In this document: positions 57,005-64,000 of the stretch, piece by piece
Layout: every line of letters starts with the position of its first letter
Numbering within the stretch: the first letter of the stretch is position 1
DNA from: Novosphingobium ginsenosidimutans
GTDB lineage: Bacteria; Pseudomonadota; Alphaproteobacteria; Sphingomonadales; Sphingomonadaceae
DNA: 64,000 nucleotides
Direction of reading: 5' to 3'
Assembly: GCF_007954425.1 (NCBI RefSeq)
Contig: NZ_CP042345.1
Location: 1,488,001-1,552,000 of the forward strand
Program-made: the position numbers and the translations under genes
The notes under the pieces: model-generated
Database searches by the model: none
Seen by the model: only the letters and a program-made list of their open reading frames with translations
What the model was told of the DNA's origin: nothing

Positions 57005-58441
57005 ATGGCGGGGGCGGACTTCGATTGCGATGTCCTGATCGCCGGGGGCGGGCCGACAGGGGTGACCTTGGCGGTGCTGCTCGCCAAACGCGGCGTTTCG
57101 GTAATCGTCGCGGAAAAGGAAGCCGCGATCTATCCGCTGCCGCGCGCCGCGCACATTGATCACGAAGGCATGCGGATCCTGCAGGAGGCCGGCGTGGCCG
57201 AGGCGGTGATGCAGACCGCGCGGCGCGCCAACCGCTATGACTTCCGCAATGCCAAGGGCGAAGTCCTGTTGCGCTTCGAAGGTGCCGGGCAGATCGGCCC
57301 GGGCGGCTGGCCTGCTGCCAACATGATCCACCAGCCCAGTGTCGAGGCCGAGCTGCACAAGGCGTTGGCCGCGCAGCCCAAGGCCCAGCTGCACCACCGC
57401 TGGGAGCTCAAATCCTTCACCGATGATGGCGCGGGCGTGACGGCCCGGGTCAGCACGCCCGAAGGCGATCGCACCGTCCGCGCCCGCTTCCTCGTGGGGG
57501 CCGACGGCGCCCGCAGCCCGGTGCGGGAAGCCTGCGGCATCCATTTCGAGGACCTCAATTTCGAGGAGCCCTGGCTGGTGGTTGACGTGCTGGTCGACGA
57601 CTTTTCGAAACTGCCGACTGACAACCTCCAGATCTGCAATCCAGCGCGTCCGACAACCTGCGTGCTGATGGGCGAGGGACGGCACCGCTGGGAGTTCATG
57701 ATTCTGCCCGGCGAGACGGCGGAGCAGGTCAGCGACGATGCCTTCATCGAAGCACTGCTAGAGCCGTGGAACGTCAAAAGTGCGGTCCGGCTTGAGCGCA
57801 AGGCCGTTTACACCTTTCGCGCTCGGATCGCGGCGCAATGGCGCAAAGGACGCGTGCTGCTCGCTGGGGATGCCGCCCACCAGACCCCGCCTTTTGCCGG
57901 TCAAGGCATGTGTTCGGGCTTGCGCGATGCGGCCAACTTAGCCTGGAAGCTCGCGGCGGTGACCAATGGCGAGGCGGACGATGCACTGCTCGACAGTTAC
58001 CAGCCCGAACGCGCGCCCAATCTGCGCGCCACAATCGACATGGCAATCATGATGGGCAAGACTGTCTGCATCACCAGCCCGTGGCAGGCCTGGCTGCGCG
58101 ATCTGAAGTTCAAGCTCGCCCGCAAGCTCGGCAAGTTGCCCGATGGTCCTCCGGCCTATCCGCCCATTTCGGCAGGACGGATCCTTGCCGGGAGCGCTGG
58201 CGCGGGGAGCTATTTCCCCCAACCAGTCGCGCCTGATGGCACCCGGCTCGACGCGGTTATGGGGCTAGGTCATTGGCTGATCAGCCGCGCGGAGCTGGAC
58301 AAGCCAGTGCTTGCCCCCTTTGCCAAGCCTTTGGCAGCCTGGCTCGATAAGCACCAGGCTGACGCGGTGCTGGTTCGCCCGGATCGCTACGTTTTCGGAA
58401 CGGGAACAGCCGCTAATCTGGCAGGGAAATGGAGCGGGTGA
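57005..58441 (+). CDS. FAD-dependent aromatic monooxygenase (MhpA/PheA-like)
   Basis: A 478-residue flavoprotein hydroxylase. DVLIAGGGPTGVTLAVLLAKRG is the FAD motif, DGARSPVRE the DG motif, and VLLAGDAAHQTPPFAGQGMCSG the second FAD motif. The C-terminal part ends with VLVRPDRYVFGTG, the last helix-strand unit of this family. The final four codons lie in a tRNA-Gly 3' end duplicate, so an integration event may have replaced the original tail and stop. It would hydroxylate an aromatic ring for the VOC dioxygenase. Confidence 0.88.
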   Translation: MAGADFDCDVLIAGGGPTGVTLAVLLAKRGVSVIVAEKEAAIYPLPRAAHIDHEGMRILQEAGVAEAVMQTARRANRYDFRNAKGEVLLRFEGAGQIGPGGWPAANMIHQPSVEAELHKALAAQPKAQLHHRWELKSFTDDGAGVTARVSTPEGDRTVRARFLVGADGARSPVREACGIHFEDLNFEEPWLVVDVLVDDFSKLPTDNLQICNPARPTTCVLMGEGRHRWEFMILPGETAEQVSDDAFIEALLEPWNVKSAVRLERKAVYTFRARIAAQWRKGRVLLAGDAAHQTPPFAGQGMCSGLRDAANLAWKLAAVTNGEADDALLDSYQPERAPNLRATIDMAIMMGKTVCITSPWQAWLRDLKFKLARKLGKLPDGPPAYPPISAGRILAGSAGAGSYFPQPVAPDGTRLDAVMGLGHWLISRAELDKPVLAPFAKPLAAWLDKHQADAVLVRPDRYVFGTGTAANLAGKWSG

Positions 58442-58476
58442 AGGGAATCGAACCCTCGTATTCAGCTTGGGAAGCT
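58430..58476 (-). repeat. Displaced tRNA-Gly 3' half (probable attachment site)
   Basis: The sequence from the anticodon loop to the CCA end of tRNA-Gly is repeated here in the same orientation as the intact tRNA at 58597-58670, with 39 of 47 positions alike. The changes in the T stem are compensated, so this half comes from another tRNA-Gly source. It has no 5' half. Two 10-bp TTTTACAMTT repeats 12 bases apart (58536, 58548) lie between it and the tRNA, like integrase arm sites. Confidence 0.7.
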
Positions 58477-58596
58477 TACGGGTCTGACTCCAAAAGTACC
58501 GCAGTTCTCAGAAAAACCTGAGATCAGAAAGGCGATTTTACAATTCGTTTTACACTTACTCGCCGGAGCAAGTCCAACCTAGCGCGTGGTGTGAGT

Positions 58597-58670
58597 TGGA
58601 GCGGGTAAGGGGAATCGAACCCCTCTAGCCAGCTTGGGAAGCTGGTGCATTACCACTATGCTATACCCGC
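58597..58670 (-). tRNA. tRNA-Gly(CCC)
   Basis: A complete 74-base cloverleaf with a 7-bp acceptor (GCGGGTA with TACCCGC), D arm GCAT/ATGC, anticodon loop TTCCCAA (anticodon CCC), T loop TTCGATT and an encoded CCA end. It lies next to the integrase gene and 120 bases from a partial copy of its 3' half. Confidence 0.95.
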
Positions 58671-58740
58671 TAGGACAGCGATTGCTGAGCGCGCGCTTCA
58701 CAACATCGCGGGAGATTCGTCAATCAATTTGGCACCATTA

Positions 58741-59829
58741 TCAGGCTGCTTGGCCAAGACGACGTGCGATCGATCTTACTACCTGGTTCTTATCGACATA
58801 GGTGCGACGGATGCTCGCAACTTGCTCGGGCGACCACCCCATTACCATCGCCACTTCTTCGTTCGAAAGCCCGGCCATGCAAAGCGTAGTGCAGAAGGTG
58901 CCGCGCAAGTCGTGCAAGTGTTTCCTGGTCAATTGCCCTTGCTCGTCCACACCTGCGATATCGGCCTTGTCTCTGACACGGCCAAAGCTCCCCGTGAAAC
59001 CAGCTTCTGACCAAGGTTGCCCGAAGCTGTTCACGAGCAGGGTTTTGACGCCAGGTTTCCGAAAACGAGTTGAAAGTTCTTCAATGAGTGAAGCCAATTC
59101 CGGCAGGATTGGAATTGTCACTTCGAACCGTCGATTGCGGCTCTGCTTTTGAGCAAGAGTTGTAAGAGTTCCATCCTGAATGTCGTCGAAGGTCACAATG
59201 ACCAAATCCTGACGCCGTAAGCCTGTAAGCGCCGCCAACCTCATTCCATCGATGATTTGAGGCTGCTGCATCTCCAGGGCTGTCTGGGCAAATCGGGTCA
59301 TGTCCTCATCTGTCCACACGATCAGCGATCTACCTCCGCCCTTGTAGAGGCTCGGAATGCCAGCTGCGGCATTGAACCGGACAAATCCCCGAAGCAGCCC
59401 AAACTCTAGCAAGCGGGACAGAACGGTTATTCCGATATCTGCACCTCGCGGAGTAGCCGCTCGGCTATCTCGCCAGTCCACCACCTTTGCCTTCATGCGC
59501 GGGTCAGACCAAACTGTTAGTGGGGTTTCGCCCCACTTGCGATCAATTGCGTCAAGTGCTGAACCCCAAGTGCGGCGGGTGCCATCGGATAGATCGTTCC
59601 ACTGCTTACTTTTGCGGAAGTGCATAATGAGGTCGCCAATGGTCTTCTCTGCGTGTGTGCGCTGCACCAGACGGGCCTCGTTGAGAAGACGAAGTGCCTC
59701 ATTCGAAAGATTTGGCTTTTTGGGCCCGACATGTCTCATGATTTGAGCGCCGCCGCGACACGCGTAGACATACCAGACGATAGTTCCGTCTGGCCGCTTT
59801 GAACGCACGTAATGGACGCCCTTCACCAT
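58741..59829 (-). CDS. Tyrosine recombinase/integrase
   Basis: A 362-residue integrase. The catalytic residues are visible: Arg205 in TGLRRQD, His306 and Arg309 in LHDLRGTF, Trp332 in GWSPEQV (in place of the second His) and Tyr344 in RRTYVDK. The N-terminal part (about 60-160) is a SAM-like core-binding domain. It reads toward the tRNA-Gly, so it is the integrase of an element at this site. A 70-residue gene overlaps its start. Confidence 0.93.
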   Translation of the reverse strand: MVKGVHYVRSKRPDGTIVWYVYACRGGAQIMRHVGPKKPNLSNEALRLLNEARLVQRTHAEKTIGDLIMHFRKSKQWNDLSDGTRRTWGSALDAIDRKWGETPLTVWSDPRMKAKVVDWRDSRAATPRGADIGITVLSRLLEFGLLRGFVRFNAAAGIPSLYKGGGRSLIVWTDEDMTRFAQTALEMQQPQIIDGMRLAALTGLRRQDLVIVTFDDIQDGTLTTLAQKQSRNRRFEVTIPILPELASLIEELSTRFRKPGVKTLLVNSFGQPWSEAGFTGSFGRVRDKADIAGVDEQGQLTRKHLHDLRGTFCTTLCMAGLSNEEVAMVMGWSPEQVASIRRTYVDKNQVVRSIARRLGQAA

Positions 59830-60041
59830 CAGAGCTTCCCAAGCGCATCCAATCGATCGAACTCACTGAGCTTGCCATCCCGGTCAAAGCGGTCTGTTAA
59901 AATCCTAATTGTTCCGTCCGGCGAGAACTCGACCGCAGCAATGGGTACACCCGCCATTCGTGCAGCGTCGATAGAGCGCGTGATCGCTACCTTCTTTGCG
60001 TAGGCGGTCCGTGCTCCCTTTTCATCTCGACGGGCGAGCAT
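59829..60041 (-). CDS. Small protein upstream of the integrase
   Basis: A 70-residue basic protein (AARMAGVPIAAVEFSPDGTIRILTDRF) whose stop overlaps the integrase start at TGATG. It is probably co-transcribed and may assist the integrase, for instance as an excisionase-like factor, but it has no recognisable HTH. Confidence 0.65.
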   Translation of the reverse strand: MLARRDEKGARTAYAKKVAITRSIDAARMAGVPIAAVEFSPDGTIRILTDRFDRDGKLSEFDRLDALGKL

Positions 60042-60091
60042 TAGATTTCTCCCTTTCCTGCAGGTTTGAACCGAGCAACTAAAAATAGATA

Positions 60092-60120
60092 TTGACAGCG
60101 ACTATAGTCGCATCTATATA
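60092..60120 (+). promoter_or_regulatory. Consensus sigma-70 promoter with operator in the spacer
   Basis: TTGACA (60092-60097), a 17-base spacer and TATATA (60115-60120) make a near-ideal promoter for the rightward gene at 60178. The spacer holds the perfect 14-bp palindrome GCGACTATAGTCGC (60098-60111), and CGACTTATAG follows downstream as a second half-like site. A repressor binding here would occlude RNA polymerase. Confidence 0.75.
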
Positions 60121-60177
60121 CGACTTATAGGTTGCAGTCAATTGGGCTGCGTGTCCGCCGAACTGAAAGGGTAATCA

Positions 60178-60702
60178 GTGAAGATTGATCTACCTGCCCG
60201 GCCGGGACAAGGTCCCAACGCAATGGCTGAGTTTAACGCACTTAGCCGTGTTCTGATCGATGAATGGGAGCGTCGCAAAGGTCTGAAGGGCCAGCTTACT
60301 CCTGCAGAGACCGCGAATGGCTATCTCAAGCGCGAGTCCTATCGAATCATAGTTCACTACGTTGCCCAGGGTCGCTCTCGGTTCTTTGAGAACGTCGTAA
60401 GGCAGGATGGTCGAGGGCTGACCGCTCGAGTGAAGTTGGAAGAGAACCCATTCCACTTTGGATTGCTGGCGCTCTTTGCGGACGATTCAGTTGTGTCCAA
60501 GCAAGATAGAAGCTTGTTCTCGATGCAGATGCTCTATGCGTACCGGCACGGCATCCCGGCCGAGTTCCTAATCGGATTCATTTATCAAGCGGGGTCGAAG
60601 GAAGAGATCAAACGAAAGCTGGGTGAAGGCAGTATTGAGCCTGGCTTCGAAAAGACATTCAGCAAAGACATCAGCGCCGCAAGGATCTGCACGTTTCGAT
60701 AG
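60178..60702 (+). CDS. Hypothetical protein of the accessory element
   Basis: A 174-residue protein starting at GTG after GAAAGGG. It is soluble, with a basic N-terminal part and segments FFENVVRQDGRGLTARVKLEEN, LYAYRHGIPAEFLIGFIYQAGSKEE. No HTH is certain. It is the only gene driven by the strong promoter, so it may be a regulator or effector of the element. Confidence 0.65.
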   Translation: MKIDLPARPGQGPNAMAEFNALSRVLIDEWERRKGLKGQLTPAETANGYLKRESYRIIVHYVAQGRSRFFENVVRQDGRGLTARVKLEENPFHFGLLALFADDSVVSKQDRSLFSMQMLYAYRHGIPAEFLIGFIYQAGSKEEIKRKLGEGSIEPGFEKTFSKDISAARICTFR

Positions 60703-60824
60703 TTAGTTTGCTCCTAGCGCGTGCGGAAAGCTGGTGACGACACTGAATTGGGCAAGACCGCAATTGTGGTCGCTCCAGGGACTGGCTCAATCGCCTGCAA
60801 TGTTGGGGAAGGGGAAAGCGGACA

Positions 60825-61337
60825 TCAGCCTCCAATGCTCTTACCGCGTTGTGCAGGGGTCGTGTTAATTATGGCAGATGTGACGCAAGGCGAGTTTGAA
60901 GATTCTAGCTCGAAACTCATGATTCCCCAGTCATGCTGCGATCTAATATGCCAGCAAACTCCATCCATGCATGACTGCTTTGGCTCACCAGTTCTGAAAT
61001 GGGATTTGACCCTTACAGTTCGGATGCATCCCCCGGAAAAGCCGGTAATATCGAAGATAAATCCATCGTCTTGCTCTCTAAGAGACCGGTCGGAAAAACG
61101 AAGTGCGCCAATTCGCCCCCCTTCCTTTTCAAAGCAAGTTATGCCTCGACATTTACTGAAGGGGCCAAAGGCGCGCCTAATGTCTGCTTCACGCGGAGGT
61201 GTTTGTGAGATCGCCAATTCTAACTTGGAAAAGAGGGCGCGTTCTTCGGGCAAAAGTTCGTGGGTTTTATGCCAAAACAACGCAGCTGCACTCGCTCCGC
61301 CAATAATCATTGTTAGCAAAAGCCAGCGGTCTGCCAT
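60825..61337 (-). CDS. Hypothetical protein with N-terminal membrane segment
   Basis: A 170-residue protein with a hydrophobic N-terminus (WLLLTMIIGGASAAALFW) that anchors or exports the chain. The rest has six cysteines (KCRGITCFEKEGG, GGCIRTV, QSCMDGVCWH). It may be periplasmic with disulfides. It is in the immunity-like leftward set. No family recognised. Confidence 0.6.
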   Translation of the reverse strand: MADRWLLLTMIIGGASAAALFWHKTHELLPEERALFSKLELAISQTPPREADIRRAFGPFSKCRGITCFEKEGGRIGALRFSDRSLREQDDGFIFDITGFSGGCIRTVRVKSHFRTGEPKQSCMDGVCWHIRSQHDWGIMSFELESSNSPCVTSAIINTTPAQRGKSIGG

Positions 61338-61428
61338 TAGCTGAAGATGTCAGTTTTGGCTGTAGTCCGCAATGTGATCGTTCCAGGATCGGCTCGGACG
61401 ACTGCAGTGTTGGGGACGGCTGCCGGTC

Positions 61429-61890
61429 TCAAGTGCCTCGGGCCCAACCGTCAAACCAGTCGGTATCAGACAATATGTCGGGCCGCTCTTCGATCCGAAC
61501 CAACTCCGGGTCCGGCGAGATTGGCGGGTCGTCTTCAGTCCTCAGCAGAAGGAACACTTGGCTGTCATAACCAAACGTGGCCGTCCGGCACGTCGCAATC
61601 GAGCGAACGTCGCCCTTTCCTGGGGTGTTTGGGTCGATTGCTCGCCTCAACCATGACTGAAGGTCCACATCAGAACTTAGCTCATGCACGTGCGGAATGG
61701 CGACGTCTTCGCGGAATGGAGCGCCAACAGTGGCCACTGGATCGGCCCACTCGACCGAATACTGGAAACAGTCACCCCCTCGCCTCAGGCAGCTAAAGAC
61801 AACATCTACGATGAGGTCCAGTGCAATGTCGGCCCGAGCGTCGGAGACACCAAACGTCTCGAGTTGAGGAACGATAATGTAGGCTCTCAT
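61429..61890 (-). CDS. Hypothetical protein
   Basis: A 153-residue acidic protein (MRAYIIVPQLETFGV, EWADPVATVGAPFREDVAIPHVHELS, DDPPISPDPELVRIEERPD). It is cytoplasmic by sequence. Acidic, small and with no catalytic motif, it resembles immunity proteins in style only. Located in the leftward set. Confidence 0.55.
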   Translation of the reverse strand: MRAYIIVPQLETFGVSDARADIALDLIVDVVFSCLRRGGDCFQYSVEWADPVATVGAPFREDVAIPHVHELSSDVDLQSWLRRAIDPNTPGKGDVRSIATCRTATFGYDSQVFLLLRTEDDPPISPDPELVRIEERPDILSDTDWFDGWARGT

Positions 61891-61997
61891 GGCGACGAAT
61901 ATGGCCGAAGCTTCAGCGTCCGCAACATTGTCTTTCGAAACGCCTTTGTCGGTCCGTAATGTTGGGGGGAGCGGACTGACCGCTATCGGCCGGACAT

Positions 61998-62642
61998 CTA
62001 TTCTCCCCTGCCATACGGGTTTGCGTTGACCTTGCCGGGGCGTGACAACCAGTGAATTAATTCAGCGCGGTATTCCTCATCCTTTTCGTTCAATGCGCCT
62101 AGTCCCCTAGCCAAATCGATATCGAGAAACACCTCGGCGTAGTGGCCATTCTCCATGCCATCGTCGAAAAACAATTTCATGTGCACCGCGTCGTTCGCGA
62201 GAAGCGCGGGATTGGATTGGATGCCTACAGCAAAGCAATTTATGGCTTGCGGGAAGATCCACCCGGTAGCCAGGAGGGTATCCTCACGCCGAAATAGCTT
62301 GGGCAGCCAACTGTCGTTTTTGTCTTGAGGCGACGGGGCACCGTAATAGTCAGCCAACAACGCCAACAGCCTGTTGCTGTCATGGCCTCGTGATCGCAGT
62401 GTCACCGGCCCCCAGAAACTATGGAAGGCATCATCGCCCTCACCGTCGACTTGTTCCTTCCAGCCGACGGTTGGGATGTCCGCATTAAATCCTACTGGCT
62501 CGTATGGCGCTGCGGCAGCGCGAAAACCCAATCGCCAGGTATTTTCGTGTTCGTCGTAGACTTTATCGACGATCTCAAAAGACATGTCGCACAAAGGCGG
62601 ATGACCATCTCCTAATTCCTCAAGATTGCAGAAGACATGCAT
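61998..62642 (-). CDS. Hypothetical protein, immunity-like
   Basis: A 214-residue acidic protein; HMKLFFDDGMENGHYAEVFLDIDLARGLGALNEKDEEYRAELIHWLS near the C-terminus has the length and pattern of a surface-exposed helical part in small immunity proteins, but I do not match it to a named family. The ATG at 62642 has GAAGG upstream; an ATG at 62585 is an alternative. Confidence 0.6.
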   Translation of the reverse strand: MHVFCNLEELGDGHPPLCDMSFEIVDKVYDEHENTWRLGFRAAAAPYEPVGFNADIPTVGWKEQVDGEGDDAFHSFWGPVTLRSRGHDSNRLLALLADYYGAPSPQDKNDSWLPKLFRREDTLLATGWIFPQAINCFAVGIQSNPALLANDAVHMKLFFDDGMENGHYAEVFLDIDLARGLGALNEKDEEYRAELIHWLSRPGKVNANPYGRGE

Positions 62643-62776
62643 CTTTCGGCCTTCGCATACACTGCTCGGTCGAAAGTGGCCGCTTTAAGGTGCCTAATCA
62701 AGCCTTTTTGATGTCCGCAATGTTGTCGCTATCGGACCCGCACGATCGCTAAAAACGTTTGGGTTATCTGGACTTG

Positions 62777-63097
62777 CTACTCAAGAAACAGCTTCTGCGG
62801 GAACTCACGAGCGGCATCCTCCATCAACCTCAAATAGAGGCGCCTGTCGCTCTCGGACAGGCCAGACAGGTCATCGTTCACGACCTGGATAACGATATTT
62901 CGAGTTTCCAGAGTGCTGAGAAGAAACTCCTCGAAAGCGTCCCACCCGCTGAAACGGCTTAAGCCGAGGTGGACCTTGTCTGTGATGCGGCTGAAGAGCT
63001 CGTGCTTTGTGGTGACAGAGCTTTCGATTGTCACAACGTAGCTTTCAACCGGCTGAGGCGTGTCCATTTGAATACCTGGATTGCTCCGCCGACTCAT
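62777..63097 (-). CDS. Barstar-like protein
   Basis: A 106-residue protein with TTKHELFSRITDKVHLG, FSGWDAFEEFLLSTLETRNIVIQVVNDDLSG and YLRLMEDAAREFP, which fits the barstar family pattern (start helix, GWDAF-like helix, long loop and last helix). Barstar inhibits the ribonuclease barnase. No barnase-like gene is visible in the window. Its ATG overlaps the previous stop (63094-63097), so it is coupled to the upstream gene. Confidence 0.7.
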   Translation of the reverse strand: MSRRSNPGIQMDTPQPVESYVVTIESSVTTKHELFSRITDKVHLGLSRFSGWDAFEEFLLSTLETRNIVIQVVNDDLSGLSESDRRLYLRLMEDAAREFPQKLFLE

Positions 63098-63432
63098 CTG
63101 CCCCAGTAAGACATGAAGTCAGGATGATCGGCGAAAAGCTTTTCAAAGCTCGGCTCTGTAATGCCGATCATCTCGACGTAGCGCTCATTGAGGGTGGGGT
63201 AATCCTGAATGGAGATTACCCTGCAAACAATAGCGGTTCCATCATCTGTTTCGATCTGCAGGATATCGCCACGGTCTCCGAAAAACTCTCCGTCAATTAC
63301 GTTTGCGTGCCGCTTGGAATCGTAAGCCTCGGTGGGCGTCAGTCTAGCCACAGCGACACCCATAGGCGGGTCAAGAGCATAGACTTCGGCCGCAGCGATC
63401 TGTGTCTGATCCTCAAAGATTTTGACAAGCAT
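63094..63432 (-). CDS. Hypothetical protein
   Basis: A 112-residue protein with beta-rich segments (AEVYALDPPMGVAVARLTPTEAY, GDILQIETDDGTAIVCRVISI) and the C-terminal FADHPDFMSYWG. It is coupled to the barstar-like gene by an ATGA overlap. No family recognised, but the pairing suggests a joint role. Confidence 0.6.
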   Translation of the reverse strand: MLVKIFEDQTQIAAAEVYALDPPMGVAVARLTPTEAYDSKRHANVIDGEFFGDRGDILQIETDDGTAIVCRVISIQDYPTLNERYVEMIGITEPSFEKLFADHPDFMSYWGR

Positions 63433-63517
63433 ACCCTAAGTATGCGTCAAATTCTGATTGTCCGCTATGGTGCATCGCCTCGGCCGACTTATCCGACAGC
63501 AAGGTTGGGGGAAGCTG

Positions 63518-63541
63518 ACCTAGGCCGTGAACTTATAAAAG
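63518..63541 (+). repeat. First copy of a 24-bp near repeat (second at 63930-63953)
   Basis: ACCTAGGC-S-GTGAAC-YY-ATAAA-W-G occurs twice in the same orientation with 20 of 24 positions alike, on either side of the gene at 63593. It may be the ends of a small cassette or remnants of an insertion sequence. Confidence 0.5.
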
Positions 63542-63592
63542 TTGCTGCTCCCTTGGCCGTATGCCAGACCTACCTGCAGCAGAGGAGGGCTG

Positions 63593-63916
63593 ATGATCGA
63601 AACGCCATTCGTGGACCGCCGGTTCGAGCTTGATGGCGGTGAGTTGATTGTCCGCTTTTTTGCGCCATCCAAGGCGCCCGGAGGCGAATTCCAGTGCCCT
63701 TATGTCATTGGATGGCCAGAACGAGAGGTTCGCCGATATGCGTGTGGCGAAGATGGTCTCCAAGCACTTATGCTGGCTATGCGGACAGTCCATTCCGACC
63801 TGGTCGAGAGCGATGCTTATAAGGCCGGGCGCCTTACTTGGTGCGATCAGGCCGATCTCGACCTTCCGCCCACTTGGGGTGTTGGGCCGCTCTACGACCG
63901 TCCCCCACAGCCATAA
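63593..63916 (+). CDS. Small conserved-type protein (DUF6968-like)
   Basis: A 107-residue protein starting at ATG after the strong site AGAGGAGGG. It has RRFELDGGELIVRFFAPSKAPGGEFQCPYVIGWPEREVRRYACGEDGLQALMLAMRTV. This resembles small proteins labelled DUF6968, which I recall only loosely. It is on the plus strand, convergent with nothing, and lies between two copies of a 24-bp repeat. Confidence 0.6.
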   Translation: MIETPFVDRRFELDGGELIVRFFAPSKAPGGEFQCPYVIGWPEREVRRYACGEDGLQALMLAMRTVHSDLVESDAYKAGRLTWCDQADLDLPPTWGVGPLYDRPPQP

Positions 63917-64000
63917 GCCTTTTCATCTTACCTAGGCGGTGAACCCATAAATGGGATGACGCTATAGTTGGCTTTTCGCTCTCGCCCGATAGAACCGGTG

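Noticed and set aside
63028..63633. A 201-codon plus-strand frame opposite 63094-63432
   Set aside because: It opposes two coupled minus-strand genes that have proper overlaps and start signals.

Overview
The window is a GC-rich bacterial chromosome segment. Gene content and protein style point to the alphaproteobacterial family Sphingomonadaceae (Novosphingobium, Sphingobium or Sphingomonas-like): separate class Ia nrdA and nrdB genes with alphaproteobacterial signatures, many secreted M20 and S9 peptidases, a CYP153-like P450, acyl-CoA and aromatic catabolism genes, and many small proteins of sphingomonad type. The genus is inferred and cannot be proved from the sequence alone.

Layout. 1-5.3 kb: a partial MidA methyltransferase, a lysophospholipid acyltransferase, a DUF1295 reductase-like protein, a 5'-nucleotidase lipoprotein, a TetR regulator and a thioesterase. 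5.4-13.1 kb: gyrB, then a secreted prolyl oligopeptidase and two tandem paralogous M20 metallopeptidases. 13.1-14.8 kb: an Acg/nitroreductase-like gene and its MarR regulator behind a striking 40-bp double palindrome. 15-25 kb: an acyl-CoA synthetase, small regulators, guaA, a photolyase-like FAD protein, a beta-barrel outer membrane protein, a BTAD/TPR regulator and an MFS transporter. 25-33 kb: a three-gene SDR-DoxX-asparaginase operon, a P450/TetR operon with its operator, DUF924 and tldD. 33-38 kb: an ABC ATPase, a DUF559 endonuclease-like gene enclosed by 40-bp inverted repeats, nadB and an alpha/beta hydrolase. 38-44 kb: nrdA and nrdB separated by three small genes, followed by an orphan TIR-like gene. 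44-50 kb: small envelope proteins, wecB-wecC, a UDP-glucuronate 4-epimerase and dcd. 50-58.4 kb: an acyl-CoA dehydrogenase and an apparent aromatic-ring catabolic unit (VOC dioxygenase, FAH-family hydrolase, FAD monooxygenase) with a divergent TetR regulator.

58.4 kb to the end is different. It is more A/T-rich and begins at a partial duplicate of a tRNA-Gly 3' half, an intact tRNA-Gly(CCC) and a tyrosine recombinase. It then carries a run of small unannotatable proteins, one of them barstar-like, that looks like a mobile cargo of immunity-type genes. This accessory segment continues beyond the window.

The best candidates for something undescribed are the immunity-like island at the right end, the inverted-repeat-bounded DUF559 unit at 34.3-34.7 kb, the orphan TIR-like gene at 43.7 kb, and the photolyase-like protein at 19.1 kb whose FAD-binding half comes first.
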